Counted from the stretch's first letter, positions 1-7,260 are shown. The stretch: 10,328 nt of DNA from Gemmatimonadota bacterium (GCA_017889745.1 JAGGAG010000111.1:1-10328), one strand, 5' to 3'. The notes: a model not told the origin generated them from the letters alone. Translations and numbers: made by a program.

Positions 1-79
1 AGAGGCCCTTGCTCAGCCGGGGTGCCCATCCTCAAAGGTCCTCGGGGCCGGGCACATGGACGTCACGCTCAGGTCCACC

Positions 80-149
80 CGGCAGCCAGACCTTATCGGA
101 CGGGCACCCCGACTTCGGCCTCGGAGCGCGGCAGCCAGACCTTTTCGGA
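80..149. repeat. Pair of 21-bp near-identical direct repeats in the leader of the first gene
   Basis: Two copies of a 21-base sequence beginning CGGCAGCCAGACCTT lie at 80-100 and 129-149. They differ at one base (A or T after CCTT), and their starts are 49 bases apart. They sit 65-134 bases upstream of the DUF445 start codon, in the 213-base stretch that opens the window. No other gene is visible in that stretch. A tandem pair at this distance could be binding sites for a regulator or the remains of a local duplication; the sequence does not decide. No convincing sigma70 promoter was found in the same stretch. Confidence 0.6.
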
Positions 150-213
150 GCGGCCCCTGTCCTCGTTCCCTCTCTGAGCGGCCGCCCTGCTCCCACCGAT
201 CTATCTTCCCAAC

Positions 214-1518
214 ATGACCCTGGCGCCGTTCCAGCCCGCCCCAACCACCCCCGTTGCCCCGTCGTCCGTACCGCTCCCAGAGGTGCGGAACGAGGCGATC
301 AAGGCCGCCGAGCTGGCGAGCATGAAGCGGAAGGCGACGGGGCTGCTGTTCGTCGCCGCCGTGGTGTTCCTGGTGGCCATCTACTTCGAGACGCGATACG
401 CCTGGGTGACGTGGGTGCGGGCCGGCGCCGAGGCGGCGATGGTGGGCGGGCTGGCCGACTGGTTCGCGGTGACGGCGCTGTTCCGCTATCCGCTGGGCAT
501 CCCCATTCCGCACACGGCGATCATCCCCACGCGGAAGGAGCGGATCGCCCGGATCCTGGCGGATTTCTTCGAGCGCAACTTCTTCACCCGGGAGGTACTG
601 GCCGAGCGGCTGCACCAGCTCGGCCTGGCGGAGCGGCTGGGGTCGTGGCTGGCGAGCCCGGAAAACTCGCGGGCGATCGCGCGGACACTGGTGAAGGCGG
701 CGGCGGGAGCAGCGGAGGCGGTGCCGGAGGACGCGGCGCGCGCGTTCGTGGACCGGAGCATCGTGGGACGGCTCCGGGGCATCCAGGCGGGGCCGGTAGC
801 AGCGCAAGCCATCGAGGGACTGATGACCGGCCGCCGTCATCAGGAACTGCTGGACCGGCTGCTGGGGGTGGTGAGCCAGGTGCTGGAGAAGAACGAGGAG
901 TTCATCCGGCAGCGGATCGGGGAGGAGTCGCCGTGGTGGGTGCCGGACGCGGCGGAGCAGAAGCTCTACGAAAAGGTGGTGGGCGCCGTGGAGCGGACGC
1001 TGGAGGCGATCGCGCTGGATCCGGTGCACCCGCTCCGGGGACAGTTCGACGTGGCGCTGGCGGACTTCGTGGAGCGGCTCAAGACGTCACCCGGAACGAT
1101 CGAGCGGGCGGAGGAGATCAAGGAGGATATCCTCGGGTCGCCGGCGGTGCTGGACCTGAGCGCGAAGCTGTGGGGCGACGTGCGGGCGGCGCTAAGCCGG
1201 TATGCGGAAGAGGGCTCGGAGGCGCCGCCGGAGCTGGAGCGGGCGATCCAGTCGTTCGGGGCGACGGTGCTCGCGGACGCCGAGCTCAGGTCGCGGATCG
1301 ACAAGGCGGTGGCCGGCGCGGTGGCCGGGCTGGCCGAGAAGCATCGGTCGCATGTGGGCGAGCTGATCACGGAGACGGTGTCGCGGTGGGATGGGGCGGA
1401 GACAGCGCGGCGGCTGGAGCTGCAGGTGGGGCGGGATCTGCAGTATGTGCGGATCAACGGAACCCTGGTGGGCGGGCTGGTGGGCTTGTTGTTGCATCTC
1501 TTGAGGCAGGTCCTGTAG
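214..1518 (+). CDS. DUF445 family (YjiN-like) membrane protein
   Basis: The protein has 434 residues. A short N-terminal tail is followed by a basic patch (MKRKATG at 37-43) and a hydrophobic segment at about 41-58. The family hallmark covers about 70-112: AEAAMVGGLADWFAVTALFR, then PLGIPIPHTAIIP and a Lys/Arg-rich segment. A long, charged, helix-rich middle follows, and the protein ends with a hydrophobic segment at about 412-432 (INGTLVGGLVGLLLHLL). This is the DUF445/YjiN layout and the usual length; the molecular function of the family is not established. An inner-membrane location with a large soluble middle is inferred. The ATG at 214 lacks a clear Shine-Dalgarno sequence. The next ATG (322) falls inside the conserved 'MKR.ATGLL' region, so the upstream start is preferred. 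The gene is probably the first of four on the + strand, with 29 bases to the sensor gene. Confidence 0.88.
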   Translation: MTLAPFQPAPTTPVAPSSVPLPEVRNEAIKAAELASMKRKATGLLFVAAVVFLVAIYFETRYAWVTWVRAGAEAAMVGGLADWFAVTALFRYPLGIPIPHTAIIPTRKERIARILADFFERNFFTREVLAERLHQLGLAERLGSWLASPENSRAIARTLVKAAAGAAEAVPEDAARAFVDRSIVGRLRGIQAGPVAAQAIEGLMTGRRHQELLDRLLGVVSQVLEKNEEFIRQRIGEESPWWVPDAAEQKLYEKVVGAVERTLEAIALDPVHPLRGQFDVALADFVERLKTSPGTIERAEEIKEDILGSPAVLDLSAKLWGDVRAALSRYAEEGSEAPPELERAIQSFGATVLADAELRSRIDKAVAGAVAGLAEKHRSHVGELITETVSRWDGAETARRLELQVGRDLQYVRINGTLVGGLVGLLLHLLRQVL

Positions 1519-1547
1519 GGCGGCAGATCCTGAGGTCGGCAGGGGCC

Positions 1548-3884
1548 GTGGCTGCTCGCGGCTCACGTGGGCGACGGTGCCTGCTGACGCCGGACGGGTT
1601 CCTCGCGCGGGTGAGTCCGGACCTGGAGCGCGACTTCGGGCCCGCCGCGCTGGGACTGGAAGGGCAGCCGTTCTTCGCGCTGGTGCAGGAGGACGACCAG
1701 GTGGGGGTGCGGGCGGCGCTGTCGTGGGTGCGGGACGACGGGGCACCCGTGGTATTCGAGTGCCGCTGGCACCACAACGACGGGAGCTGGCGCTGGCTGG
1801 AGTGGACCGCCGCGCGGCGGCCGAAGGAGACGGTGCTGGTGGCCGTGGGCCGGGACGTGACGCGCTGGCGGGAAGACGAGGCGCTGGCGCTGGGACAGTC
1901 GCGAGTGCTGGAGCAGATCGTCAGAAACGCGCCGCTCAGTGAGATCCTCGCTTCGGTGTGCGAGACGCTGGAAGCGACGTCGGATCGTGTCCGCGCCGCG
2001 GTGCACGTGGTCGATCACGCAACCAGTACGCTCCGGCTCGCCGCGGGCTCGGCGCTGGACGAGAACCTGCAGAAGCTCCTCGGCGCACTCTCGCTCGATG
2101 ACGGTCCCGGTGCCGCCGTCGCCGCCGCAAAGCGGCGCGAACTGGTGGTGACCGGCGACCTCGCGGGGCCGACGCTCTGGAGCGGGCAGCGCGAAGCGCC
2201 GCTCATGTGCGGGCTGCGCGCGGAATGGGCGCTGCCCGTGCTGTCGCCCACCGGCGACCTGCTGGCCGTCATCGCCGCGTACCTGACGGTGCCGGGGGAG
2301 CCCCTGCCCCGCGAGCGGCAGGCGCTCGGCACCGCCGCCGAACTGGTGCGCATGGCGCTCACGAGCGAGCGGCGGAGCCACCAGTCGTCCCTGCTGGGCG
2401 ACGCGCTGCTCTCCGCCGGCGACGTGGTGCTGGTACTGGACGCCGCGGCAAGTGCCGACGCACGGCGGATCCGCTGGGTGAACGCGGCGTTCGAGCGGCG
2501 GCTCGGGCTGTCGCGCGCCGACGCGCTGGGCCGCACGCTGGAGACGCTCGCCGGCCCGGACACCGACCGCACGGCGCTCGACCGGATCGAGCGTGCGCTC
2601 GACGCGGGACTGCCGGTGCTGCAGGACTTCCTGGCCTACGGCCGCGCGGGCGCGCCGGCCATCTGGCTCGAGCTCGACGTGAGCCCGGTGCGCGACGCGC
2701 GGCACATCACCACGGGCTGGGTGGCCGTGGGCCGGGACATCACCGGCCCCAAGCTGGCCGACGAAGCGCTGGCGCGGAGCGAGGAGCATGTGCAGCGAGC
2801 CCTCGCTGCCGCGGGCATGGCCACGTGGGAGTGGGACGCCGACCGGCGCGCGCTCGACTGCTCGGAGACGTTCGGCCCGCTGTTCGGGATGCCGCACGGA
2901 GCCGCATTCGCGACCTTCGCGGAACTGCTGGAGCGCACGCATCCTGACGACCGGAACCTGCTGCTCGAGGCCCGCCGGATCCTCTATCGGGGCGGCCGGG
3001 TGCGCGAACTGCAATGGCGGGTGCTCCTGCCGGATGGCGAGGTGCGCTGGCTGCGCACGTACATGCAGGCGGAGCGGGAGAAGGGGTGGTGGCTCAAGCG
3101 CGTCGCGGGCGTGATCGCGGAGGCGGAGGAGCCCACGACGGAAGAGACCGCAGCGGAGGAGCCGAGCGCGGAGGAACTGACGGCGGAGGCAGGCATCGCG
3201 GAGGTGCTGGCCGCGGAAGAGACCGTTGCGGAGGAAACCGGGATTGAGGTTACCGTGGGCGCCGCCGAGGAGCAGCTGCTCGATCTCTCCTCCCTCGTGG
3301 CGGAGTGGAGCCCGTCGTTCCGCAAGTACACGGTGGGATCGGCGTCGCTGCACCTGCGTCTCGCGCCCGGCCTGGCCTCGGTGTTCGGTGACCCGGACTC
3401 CCTGCGGGCTGCGGTGGTGGAGCTGGTAAAGAACGCCGCCGAGGGGCTGGACCACGGGGGCGGGGTGATCTCGCTGGCGACGGGGACGGTGGAAGCGACG
3501 CGGGCGTTCCTGGCCTCGGCGTACTTCGACGACGGACTGCCGGCGGGGCGCTACGCCTACATCGAAGTGTCGGACACGGGGCTCGGCATGGATGCGGCGG
3601 CGGTGTCCCACATCTTCGAGCCGGACTTCTCCACGCGCGGCGCGGGGCGCGGCGCGGGACTGCCGAACGTGCTGCGCGTGGTGCGGGCGCACCATGGCGC
3701 GATCCAGGTGTACAGCAAGCCCGACATCGGCACTACGGTGCGGGTGCTGGTGCCGACGGAGATCCTGGTGCGCTCGGGGCGGAACGGCCACCATGTGATC
3801 GGCGACGTGGCGCCGGTGGACGTGACGCGGGAGAAGCTGGTGGCGCTGACCATGGCGCTCCGCGCCACCGACCTCGCGAGCTGA
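1548..3884 (+). CDS. Multi-PAS/GAF sensor protein with HATPase domain but no visible HisKA domain
   Basis: The protein has 778 residues and no membrane segment, so it is probably cytoplasmic. Domains in order: PAS at about 11-105 ('LLTPDGFLARVSPDLERDFG', then 'HHNDGSWRWLEW' and 'VAVGRDVTRWRE'); GAF-like at 121-281; PAS at 282-410 ('WVNAAFERRLGLSRADALGR', 'VAVGRDITGPK'); PAS of the PAS_3 type at about 418-525 ('MATWEWDADRRALD', 'LPDGEVRWLR'); an acidic repeat linker at 525-576; HATPase_c at about 577-740. The ATPase shows an N box (E625, N629), a G1 box SDTGLGMD with D676, an F-box-like IFEPDFSTR, and a GxGxG G2 motif. Hybrid kinases with this ATPase type normally carry a 'HDFNNLL' H box before it; none is present here. 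GTG 1548 is chosen because the first PAS begins ten residues later; the frame is open much further upstream, but that overlaps the DUF445 gene. No response regulator is in the window. It may be a kinase-dead sensor, a scaffold, or a kinase with an unusual phosphoacceptor. Confidence 0.85.
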   Translation: MAARGSRGRRCLLTPDGFLARVSPDLERDFGPAALGLEGQPFFALVQEDDQVGVRAALSWVRDDGAPVVFECRWHHNDGSWRWLEWTAARRPKETVLVAVGRDVTRWREDEALALGQSRVLEQIVRNAPLSEILASVCETLEATSDRVRAAVHVVDHATSTLRLAAGSALDENLQKLLGALSLDDGPGAAVAAAKRRELVVTGDLAGPTLWSGQREAPLMCGLRAEWALPVLSPTGDLLAVIAAYLTVPGEPLPRERQALGTAAELVRMALTSERRSHQSSLLGDALLSAGDVVLVLDAAASADARRIRWVNAAFERRLGLSRADALGRTLETLAGPDTDRTALDRIERALDAGLPVLQDFLAYGRAGAPAIWLELDVSPVRDARHITTGWVAVGRDITGPKLADEALARSEEHVQRALAAAGMATWEWDADRRALDCSETFGPLFGMPHGAAFATFAELLERTHPDDRNLLLEARRILYRGGRVRELQWRVLLPDGEVRWLRTYMQAEREKGWWLKRVAGVIAEAEEPTTEETAAEEPSAEELTAEAGIAEVLAAEETVAEETGIEVTVGAAEEQLLDLSSLVAEWSPSFRKYTVGSASLHLRLAPGLASVFGDPDSLRAAVVELVKNAAEGLDHGGGVISLATGTVEATRAFLASAYFDDGLPAGRYAYIEVSDTGLGMDAAAVSHIFEPDFSTRGAGRGAGLPNVLRVVRAHHGAIQVYSKPDIGTTVRVLVPTEILVRSGRNGHHVIGDVAPVDVTREKLVALTMALRATDLAS
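3126..3260 (+). repeat. Nine-unit 15-bp imperfect tandem repeat encoding acidic pentapeptides
   Basis: Inside the sensor gene, nine consecutive 15-base units encode pentapeptides that each start with Glu: EEPTT, EETAA, EEPSA, EELTA, EAGIA, EVLAA, EETVA, EETGI, EVTVG. Glu recurs at every fifth residue from residue 527 to 567. The surrounding linker (525-576) has 18 Glu in 52 residues and no His, Lys or Arg. The units begin GAGGAG, GAAGAG, GAGGAA or GAGGT/GAGGC, so the repeat is visible in DNA as well as protein, which suggests growth by slippage or duplication. It lies exactly between the last PAS domain and the ATPase domain, where a HisKA/DHp domain is expected. Confidence 0.85.
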
Positions 3885-3897
3885 ACCGCCCGCCACG

Positions 3898-5343
3898 GTG
3901 CACCTCCCGCCATCGCGGCGCACCTTCCGGATCGTGGCCCTCTCGGGGGCCCTGCTCTACCTCTTCACCGCCATCACCACCCCCGGCATCATCGCGATAG
4001 ACGACTACGCCGACGTCATGTCGCGGATCCTCCCCGCGCAGGACCACTCGGTGGAGGAGATCGCCGCCAAGGCCGGGTTCCGTTCCCCGTTCACCAACCT
4101 GACGCAGCTCGCGATCGTGAAGACGGCGTACGCCATGGGCGTGACGCATCCGCTGACGCAACTGCGCATCGACCTCGCGGTGATCGGACTCTTCTCCTTC
4201 TGCGTGATCCTGTGGGCCGGCGTCACGATGTTCGCCGGTTACCCGGAGCCGGATCGGAGCCGGCACCGAGTGGTGTTCGCGGGGTTGCTCGGCTTCTACT
4301 TCGCGGCCTCCCTCCTGCTGACGCGCCCGATGATCGAGTCGATGTCCGCGCCGTTCCTGGCGGCGGCGGCGGCGCTGGCCTGCCGCTACCAGCTGACCGG
4401 GAAGCGCTGGCCGCTCCTGCTGTCGATCGTGAGCCTCACGATCGCGTCGATGCACCGGCCGCAGGTGGGTGTGTGCGCCTTCGCGCTGGTGGCGCTCGTG
4501 ACCTGGCTGCGCCGGTGGAAGGACCTGGCGGTGGTGGCGGCGGTCGGTGCCGCGTGCATCCTGGCGTCGGGGATGCTGGACTACTGGCTGATCGGGGAGT
4601 TTCACGGGACGCTGCGGCGCTACATCGCCATCAACATGGAGTACTCACGTGGGTGGGAGCGCTCGCCGTGGTACACCTTCCCCCTGCTCTTCCTGGGCAT
4701 GAGCATCCCGCCCGCTTTCTTCCTGCGCTACCGGGGCCTCGACTGGAAGGCGCGGTACGGGCCATTGCTGCCCGTCGTGCTCTTCTTCACGGCGTTCCTC
4801 GCCGTGCACATGGCGATCTCGCACAAGGAGGAGCGGTTCATGATCCCGGCGCTGCCGCTCTTCCTGATCCTGCTGACACCGCTGCTCGCGTACCTCATCG
4901 AGCGGCGGCAGGAATATCGCTGGCGCCTGTGGTACTTCGGCGCGGTGAACGCGGTACTGCTGCTGCTGACGGTGACGAGCGCGCCCCAGCGCGCGACGCT
5001 CAAGCTGGCGGAGTACGTGGACAAGCACCCGGACGTCACCAGGGTGACGAAGGTGGGGGACTACCTGCTGGTGCCGACGGTGTTCATCTCGCGGCCGGTG
5101 ATGGTGCGCAAGATCAAGGAACTGGACGAGGGGGCGCGGGCGTGCGGAGGGGTGGTGGTGGCGCTGGCGCTCACGCCGACGGGGCGCGCGGTGGCCGCCG
5201 ACCCGCGATTCACGCAGGTGGGGCTGTACCAGCCGGGACCGCTGGAGCGGCTGTTCGTGGCGATCAACCCGAAGCACAACGCGCGACGGGGACCGATCGT
5301 GGTGATGCGGCCGAGCCAATGTGAGGGGAGCGGTGAACGGTGA
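3898..5343 (+). CDS. Multi-pass GT-C glycosyltransferase, GT22 (ALG9/ALG12/PIG-B) like
   Basis: The protein has 481 residues with roughly ten hydrophobic segments up to about residue 361, then a soluble C-terminal tail of about 120 residues. The key signature is HKEERF at 309-314, in the context 'AISHKEERFMIPALPLF', which matches the HKE-x-RF motif of GT22 dolichyl-phosphate-mannose mannosyltransferases. The first extracytoplasmic loop holds an acidic pair, D35-D36, in 'IAIDDYADVMSRILPA', as expected for the catalytic loop of GT-C enzymes, and 'GFRSP' further on recalls the conserved Arg-Ser of the family. By family knowledge it would transfer a sugar from a polyprenyl-phosphate donor to a lipid-linked or surface acceptor on the outer face of the inner membrane; the sugar and acceptor cannot be read from sequence. 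The start is GTG 3898, 13 bases after the sensor stop codon, which suggests translational coupling. The stop codon lies inside a heptamer repeat array. Confidence 0.75.
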   Translation: MHLPPSRRTFRIVALSGALLYLFTAITTPGIIAIDDYADVMSRILPAQDHSVEEIAAKAGFRSPFTNLTQLAIVKTAYAMGVTHPLTQLRIDLAVIGLFSFCVILWAGVTMFAGYPEPDRSRHRVVFAGLLGFYFAASLLLTRPMIESMSAPFLAAAAALACRYQLTGKRWPLLLSIVSLTIASMHRPQVGVCAFALVALVTWLRRWKDLAVVAAVGAACILASGMLDYWLIGEFHGTLRRYIAINMEYSRGWERSPWYTFPLLFLGMSIPPAFFLRYRGLDWKARYGPLLPVVLFFTAFLAVHMAISHKEERFMIPALPLFLILLTPLLAYLIERRQEYRWRLWYFGAVNAVLLLLTVTSAPQRATLKLAEYVDKHPDVTRVTKVGDYLLVPTVFISRPVMVRKIKELDEGARACGGVVVALALTPTGRAVAADPRFTQVGLYQPGPLERLFVAINPKHNARRGPIVVMRPSQCEGSGER

Positions 5344-5379
5344 GCGGTGAACGGTCAACGGGACGAGGTGAACGGTGAA
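5331..5379. repeat. Heptamer array A (CGGTGAA/CGGTGAG units)
   Basis: Units read CGGTGAA, CGGTGAG, CGGTGAA, CGGTCAA from 5331 to 5358. A 7-base interruption containing GGACGAG follows, then AGGTGAA and CGGTGAA to 5379. The array spans the end of the glycosyltransferase gene (its TGA stop at 5341-5343 is part of a unit) and the start of the nuclease gene (its GTG at 5375 is part of the last unit). Because the unit is 7 bases long and contains TGA, consecutive units place a stop in every + strand frame. The other strand (TTCACCG) has none. Confidence 0.8.
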
Positions 5380-5914
5380 TGGGAAGAGATTCGGTGGCTA
5401 CGTGCTTCCGATTGTGCTGGTGCTCGCATCGCCATCCACGGCTTTTTCGCAGCAGTCAGCACGGTACAGGGGGCCGACGAGGCCGGTGCGAGCGACGACG
5501 CCATGCACGGTGACCAAGGTGACCGACGGCGACTCGCTCGTGTGCTCGCAGGCGGGGCGGGTGCGCATGCTGGGCATCGACGCGCCGGAGCTGAGCCAGA
5601 AGCCGTTCGGGAACCAGTCGCGCAAGGCACTGGCAGCGATGATCCCCGTTGGCAGCCGGGTGGCGCTGGAGCAGGACGTGCAGGCCCGGGACCGGAACGG
5701 ACGACTGCTGGCGTACGTGTGGCGCGACGGGCGGCTGGTGAACTGGGAGGTGGTGCGGAGCGGCTGGGTGGTGACGCTGACGTACGCGCCCAACGTGCAG
5801 TACGTGGACGCGCTGAGGGAAGCGGTGACGGCGGCGGAGAAGGAAGAGCTGGGGTTGTGGGCGGTGAATGGATTCAGCTGCGTGCCGGTTGATCACAGAC
5901 GGGGGCAATGCTGA
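5375..5914 (+). CDS. Secreted staphylococcal-nuclease-like (thermonuclease family) protein
   Basis: The protein has 179 residues. The N terminus is a signal peptide (Lys/Arg start, then YVLPIVLVLASPSTAFS, cleavage probably near residues 25-27), so the mature protein is exported. The SNase fold covers about 43-165. The active-site set seen in micrococcal nuclease is complete: D51-G-D53 in 'VTDGDSLV', R64 in 'RVRMLGIDAPE', D69, E72, and R110 in 'RDRNGRLLAYVW'. These correspond to D21, R35, D40, E43 and R87 of the staphylococcal enzyme. By family knowledge it would be a calcium-dependent phosphodiesterase cutting DNA and RNA, probably for nutrient scavenging or extracellular DNA turnover. The GTG start at 5375 is preceded by a GGACGAGG sequence at a suitable distance and gives a full signal peptide. 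The gene follows the glycosyltransferase by 31 bases and is bracketed by heptamer arrays. Confidence 0.88.
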   Translation: MNGKRFGGYVLPIVLVLASPSTAFSQQSARYRGPTRPVRATTPCTVTKVTDGDSLVCSQAGRVRMLGIDAPELSQKPFGNQSRKALAAMIPVGSRVALEQDVQARDRNGRLLAYVWRDGRLVNWEVVRSGWVVTLTYAPNVQYVDALREAVTAAEKEELGLWAVNGFSCVPVDHRRGQC

Positions 5915-5916
5915 CG

Positions 5917-5966
5917 GCGTGAACGGTGAACGGTGAACGGTGAAAAGTGAACGGTGAGCGGTGAGC
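5917..5966. repeat. Heptamer array B (same CGGTGAA/CGGTGAG unit)
   Basis: After the nuclease stop codon the sequence runs as a partial unit CGTGAA, three perfect CGGTGAA units (5924-5944), AAGTGAA, then two CGGTGAG units to 5965. It fills the whole 57-base gap between the nuclease and the convergent peptidase gene. No GC hairpin with a T-run is visible here, so if transcription of the + strand operon ends in this gap, it does so without a classic intrinsic terminator. The unit, orientation and A/G variants match array A. Confidence 0.82.
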
Positions 5967-5971
5967 GGGCC

Positions 5972-7246
5972 CTACCGGAGCGCTTCGAGGGCCGGGTCGC
6001 GGCCGGCGACGTAGTCGGCGAAGGTGAGGGGCGCGGAAATGGCCACCGGGATCCAGGGACGGTCGTCGCGGGGATCGGAGAGTTGCCAGTAGAGCGACGA
6101 GACACGGAAGGTGACGTGGCTGTTGGGAAGCATGATGCGGTAGGAATCACCGTAGTGCGTTCCCCGTGAACTGCTGGGTTCGCCCACGAAGATGGGGTCG
6201 GCCCAGTCCTCGAGCGCGGAGATGAGCATCTGCGCCGCCGAGAAGGTACGGCGGCCGGTGATGACGTAGAGGCGGCCCGGCGCATCGTACCGGGACCTGA
6301 TGAGGCTCCGCAGGATGTCGCGGTTCCACTGCCCATTCCCTCCCCCGTTCAACCGCAGGTCGAGCACCAGGCGCTCCGCACCCGCGGAGTCGGCGGCGTG
6401 TAGTGCGCGTGCAAGGAAGACTGCGAGGGAGTCATCCTGCTTCTGGAGGATGGCGTTGAGCTGCAGGTACAGGGTGCGCGAGGCGGGGAGATAGCGATAC
6501 CAGTAGGTGTCTCCGGGGTTGCTCAGCCAGAGCGGTGTGGGCGCGCCATCGCGGGCATCGACCCAGCCGTCCCGCGGCATCCAGGTGCGGTCGGTCTCGC
6601 CGGTGAGCATGGGGAAGAGCCCGGTGGGCATGAGGGTGACATCGCGGCGGCCCTTCGGGGTGTCGAGCGTGAGGGAGACGTGCCCGGGATCGGGTGCCAG
6701 TCCGATGGCATAGAGCACCTCGGGCATGGCGAGGAGCATCGGGGCTCGGGCTACGACTCCCATCTCGTTGTCGCGGCTCACGAGCGGTCGGACGCGGCCG
6801 AGGGCGCTGTCGATGGGCACGCCGCCGATGGCGACCAGCTTCGTGCCGAGCAGGTCGGCGTGGGCGATGGTAGCGGAGCGGATCCGGAGGCCGTCGTCGA
6901 AGGCGTAGAAGGTGACGGGGAGCTCGTGGAACACCGTCGCGGTGTCGCGCCAGGGACCGACGCTCGAGTGGCCATCACCGATGAGCGCGGCGAGCCGCTG
7001 GAGCTCGACGATGACCTGGGACCGCGCCACCCGCGGGAGCCGCCGCTCGATGGCGGCGAGGGCACTGTCGAACTGGGCGCGGGACATCGTGTGGAAGAGG
7101 TTCGCGTGGTGCGCGGGCATTTCGGTGCGGAGGACGGCGAGGTCCTCGCGCCACTGACGGACGGCGGCGCTGTCGAGGCGCTGGGGCTGCTGGGCCACGG
7201 CCGGAGTAGCGGCGAGGACCAGGAACGCGATGAGGATCAGGGGCAT
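5972..7246 (-). CDS. Exported S41-family peptidase (C-terminal processing peptidase/tricorn-like)
   Basis: The protein has 424 residues. A clear signal peptide (MPLILIAFLVLAATPAVAQQ) directs export to the periplasm or outside. Family features seen: 'ALIGDGHSSVGPW' with H93, the strand 'LVLDLRLNGGGNG', then 'ITGRRTFSAAQMLISALED' with candidate nucleophile S336, followed by 'FVGEPSSSRGTHYGDSYRIMLPNS' with E356, and a 'AGRDPALEALR' tail typical of this S41 subgroup. H93, S336 and E356 would form a tricorn-type set rather than the Ser-Lys pair of Prc/CtpA; this assignment is inferred. No PDZ domain is obvious. The ATG at 7246 is chosen because it starts exactly at the signal peptide; a TTG at 7267 would add seven residues and lies inside a hairpin arm. 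No good Shine-Dalgarno sequence precedes the ATG. It lies 68 bases after the cupin gene, on the same strand. Confidence 0.85.
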   Translation of the reverse strand: MPLILIAFLVLAATPAVAQQPQRLDSAAVRQWREDLAVLRTEMPAHHANLFHTMSRAQFDSALAAIERRLPRVARSQVIVELQRLAALIGDGHSSVGPWRDTATVFHELPVTFYAFDDGLRIRSATIAHADLLGTKLVAIGGVPIDSALGRVRPLVSRDNEMGVVARAPMLLAMPEVLYAIGLAPDPGHVSLTLDTPKGRRDVTLMPTGLFPMLTGETDRTWMPRDGWVDARDGAPTPLWLSNPGDTYWYRYLPASRTLYLQLNAILQKQDDSLAVFLARALHAADSAGAERLVLDLRLNGGGNGQWNRDILRSLIRSRYDAPGRLYVITGRRTFSAAQMLISALEDWADPIFVGEPSSSRGTHYGDSYRIMLPNSHVTFRVSSLYWQLSDPRDDRPWIPVAISAPLTFADYVAGRDPALEALR

Positions 7247-7258
7247 CTCAAAATGAGA
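7246..7258 (-). promoter_or_regulatory. Small dyad abutting the peptidase start codon
   Basis: On the - strand TCTCA-TTT-TGAGA forms a 5-bp stem with a 3-base loop. Its last base is the A of the proposed ATG. It occupies the place where a Shine-Dalgarno sequence would be, so it could influence initiation. The stem is short and may be chance. Confidence 0.3.
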
Positions 7259-7260
7259 CT

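Noticed and set aside
9..1547. Very long in-frame upstream extension of the sensor gene toward the window start
   Set aside because: It overlaps the whole DUF445 gene in another frame and its translation is Gly/Arg/Ala-rich with no domain; high GC keeps the frame open by chance.
1563..3923. 786-codon open frame on the - strand opposite the sensor gene
   Set aside because: Its translation is rich in Arg, His, Gln and Pro without any family motif, while the + strand shows recognisable PAS, GAF and ATPase domains. It is a GC-driven shadow.
3733..4605. 290-codon open frame on the - strand across the sensor and glycosyltransferase junction
   Set aside because: It has low-complexity Arg/His-rich content and lies opposite two genes with clear domain evidence.
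4212..5324. 370-codon open frame on the + strand inside the glycosyltransferase gene
   Set aside because: Its translation is Gly/Ala/Arg-rich with no motif; the other frame gives transmembrane segments and the HKEERF motif.
5331..5966. CRISPR-like interpretation of the two repeat arrays
   Set aside because: The unit is only 7 bases, units are contiguous without spacers, and no cas gene is present.
5331..5966. Insertion sequence or composite transposon around the nuclease gene
   Set aside because: No transposase and no terminal inverted repeats were found; the flanking arrays are direct repeats of a heptamer only.
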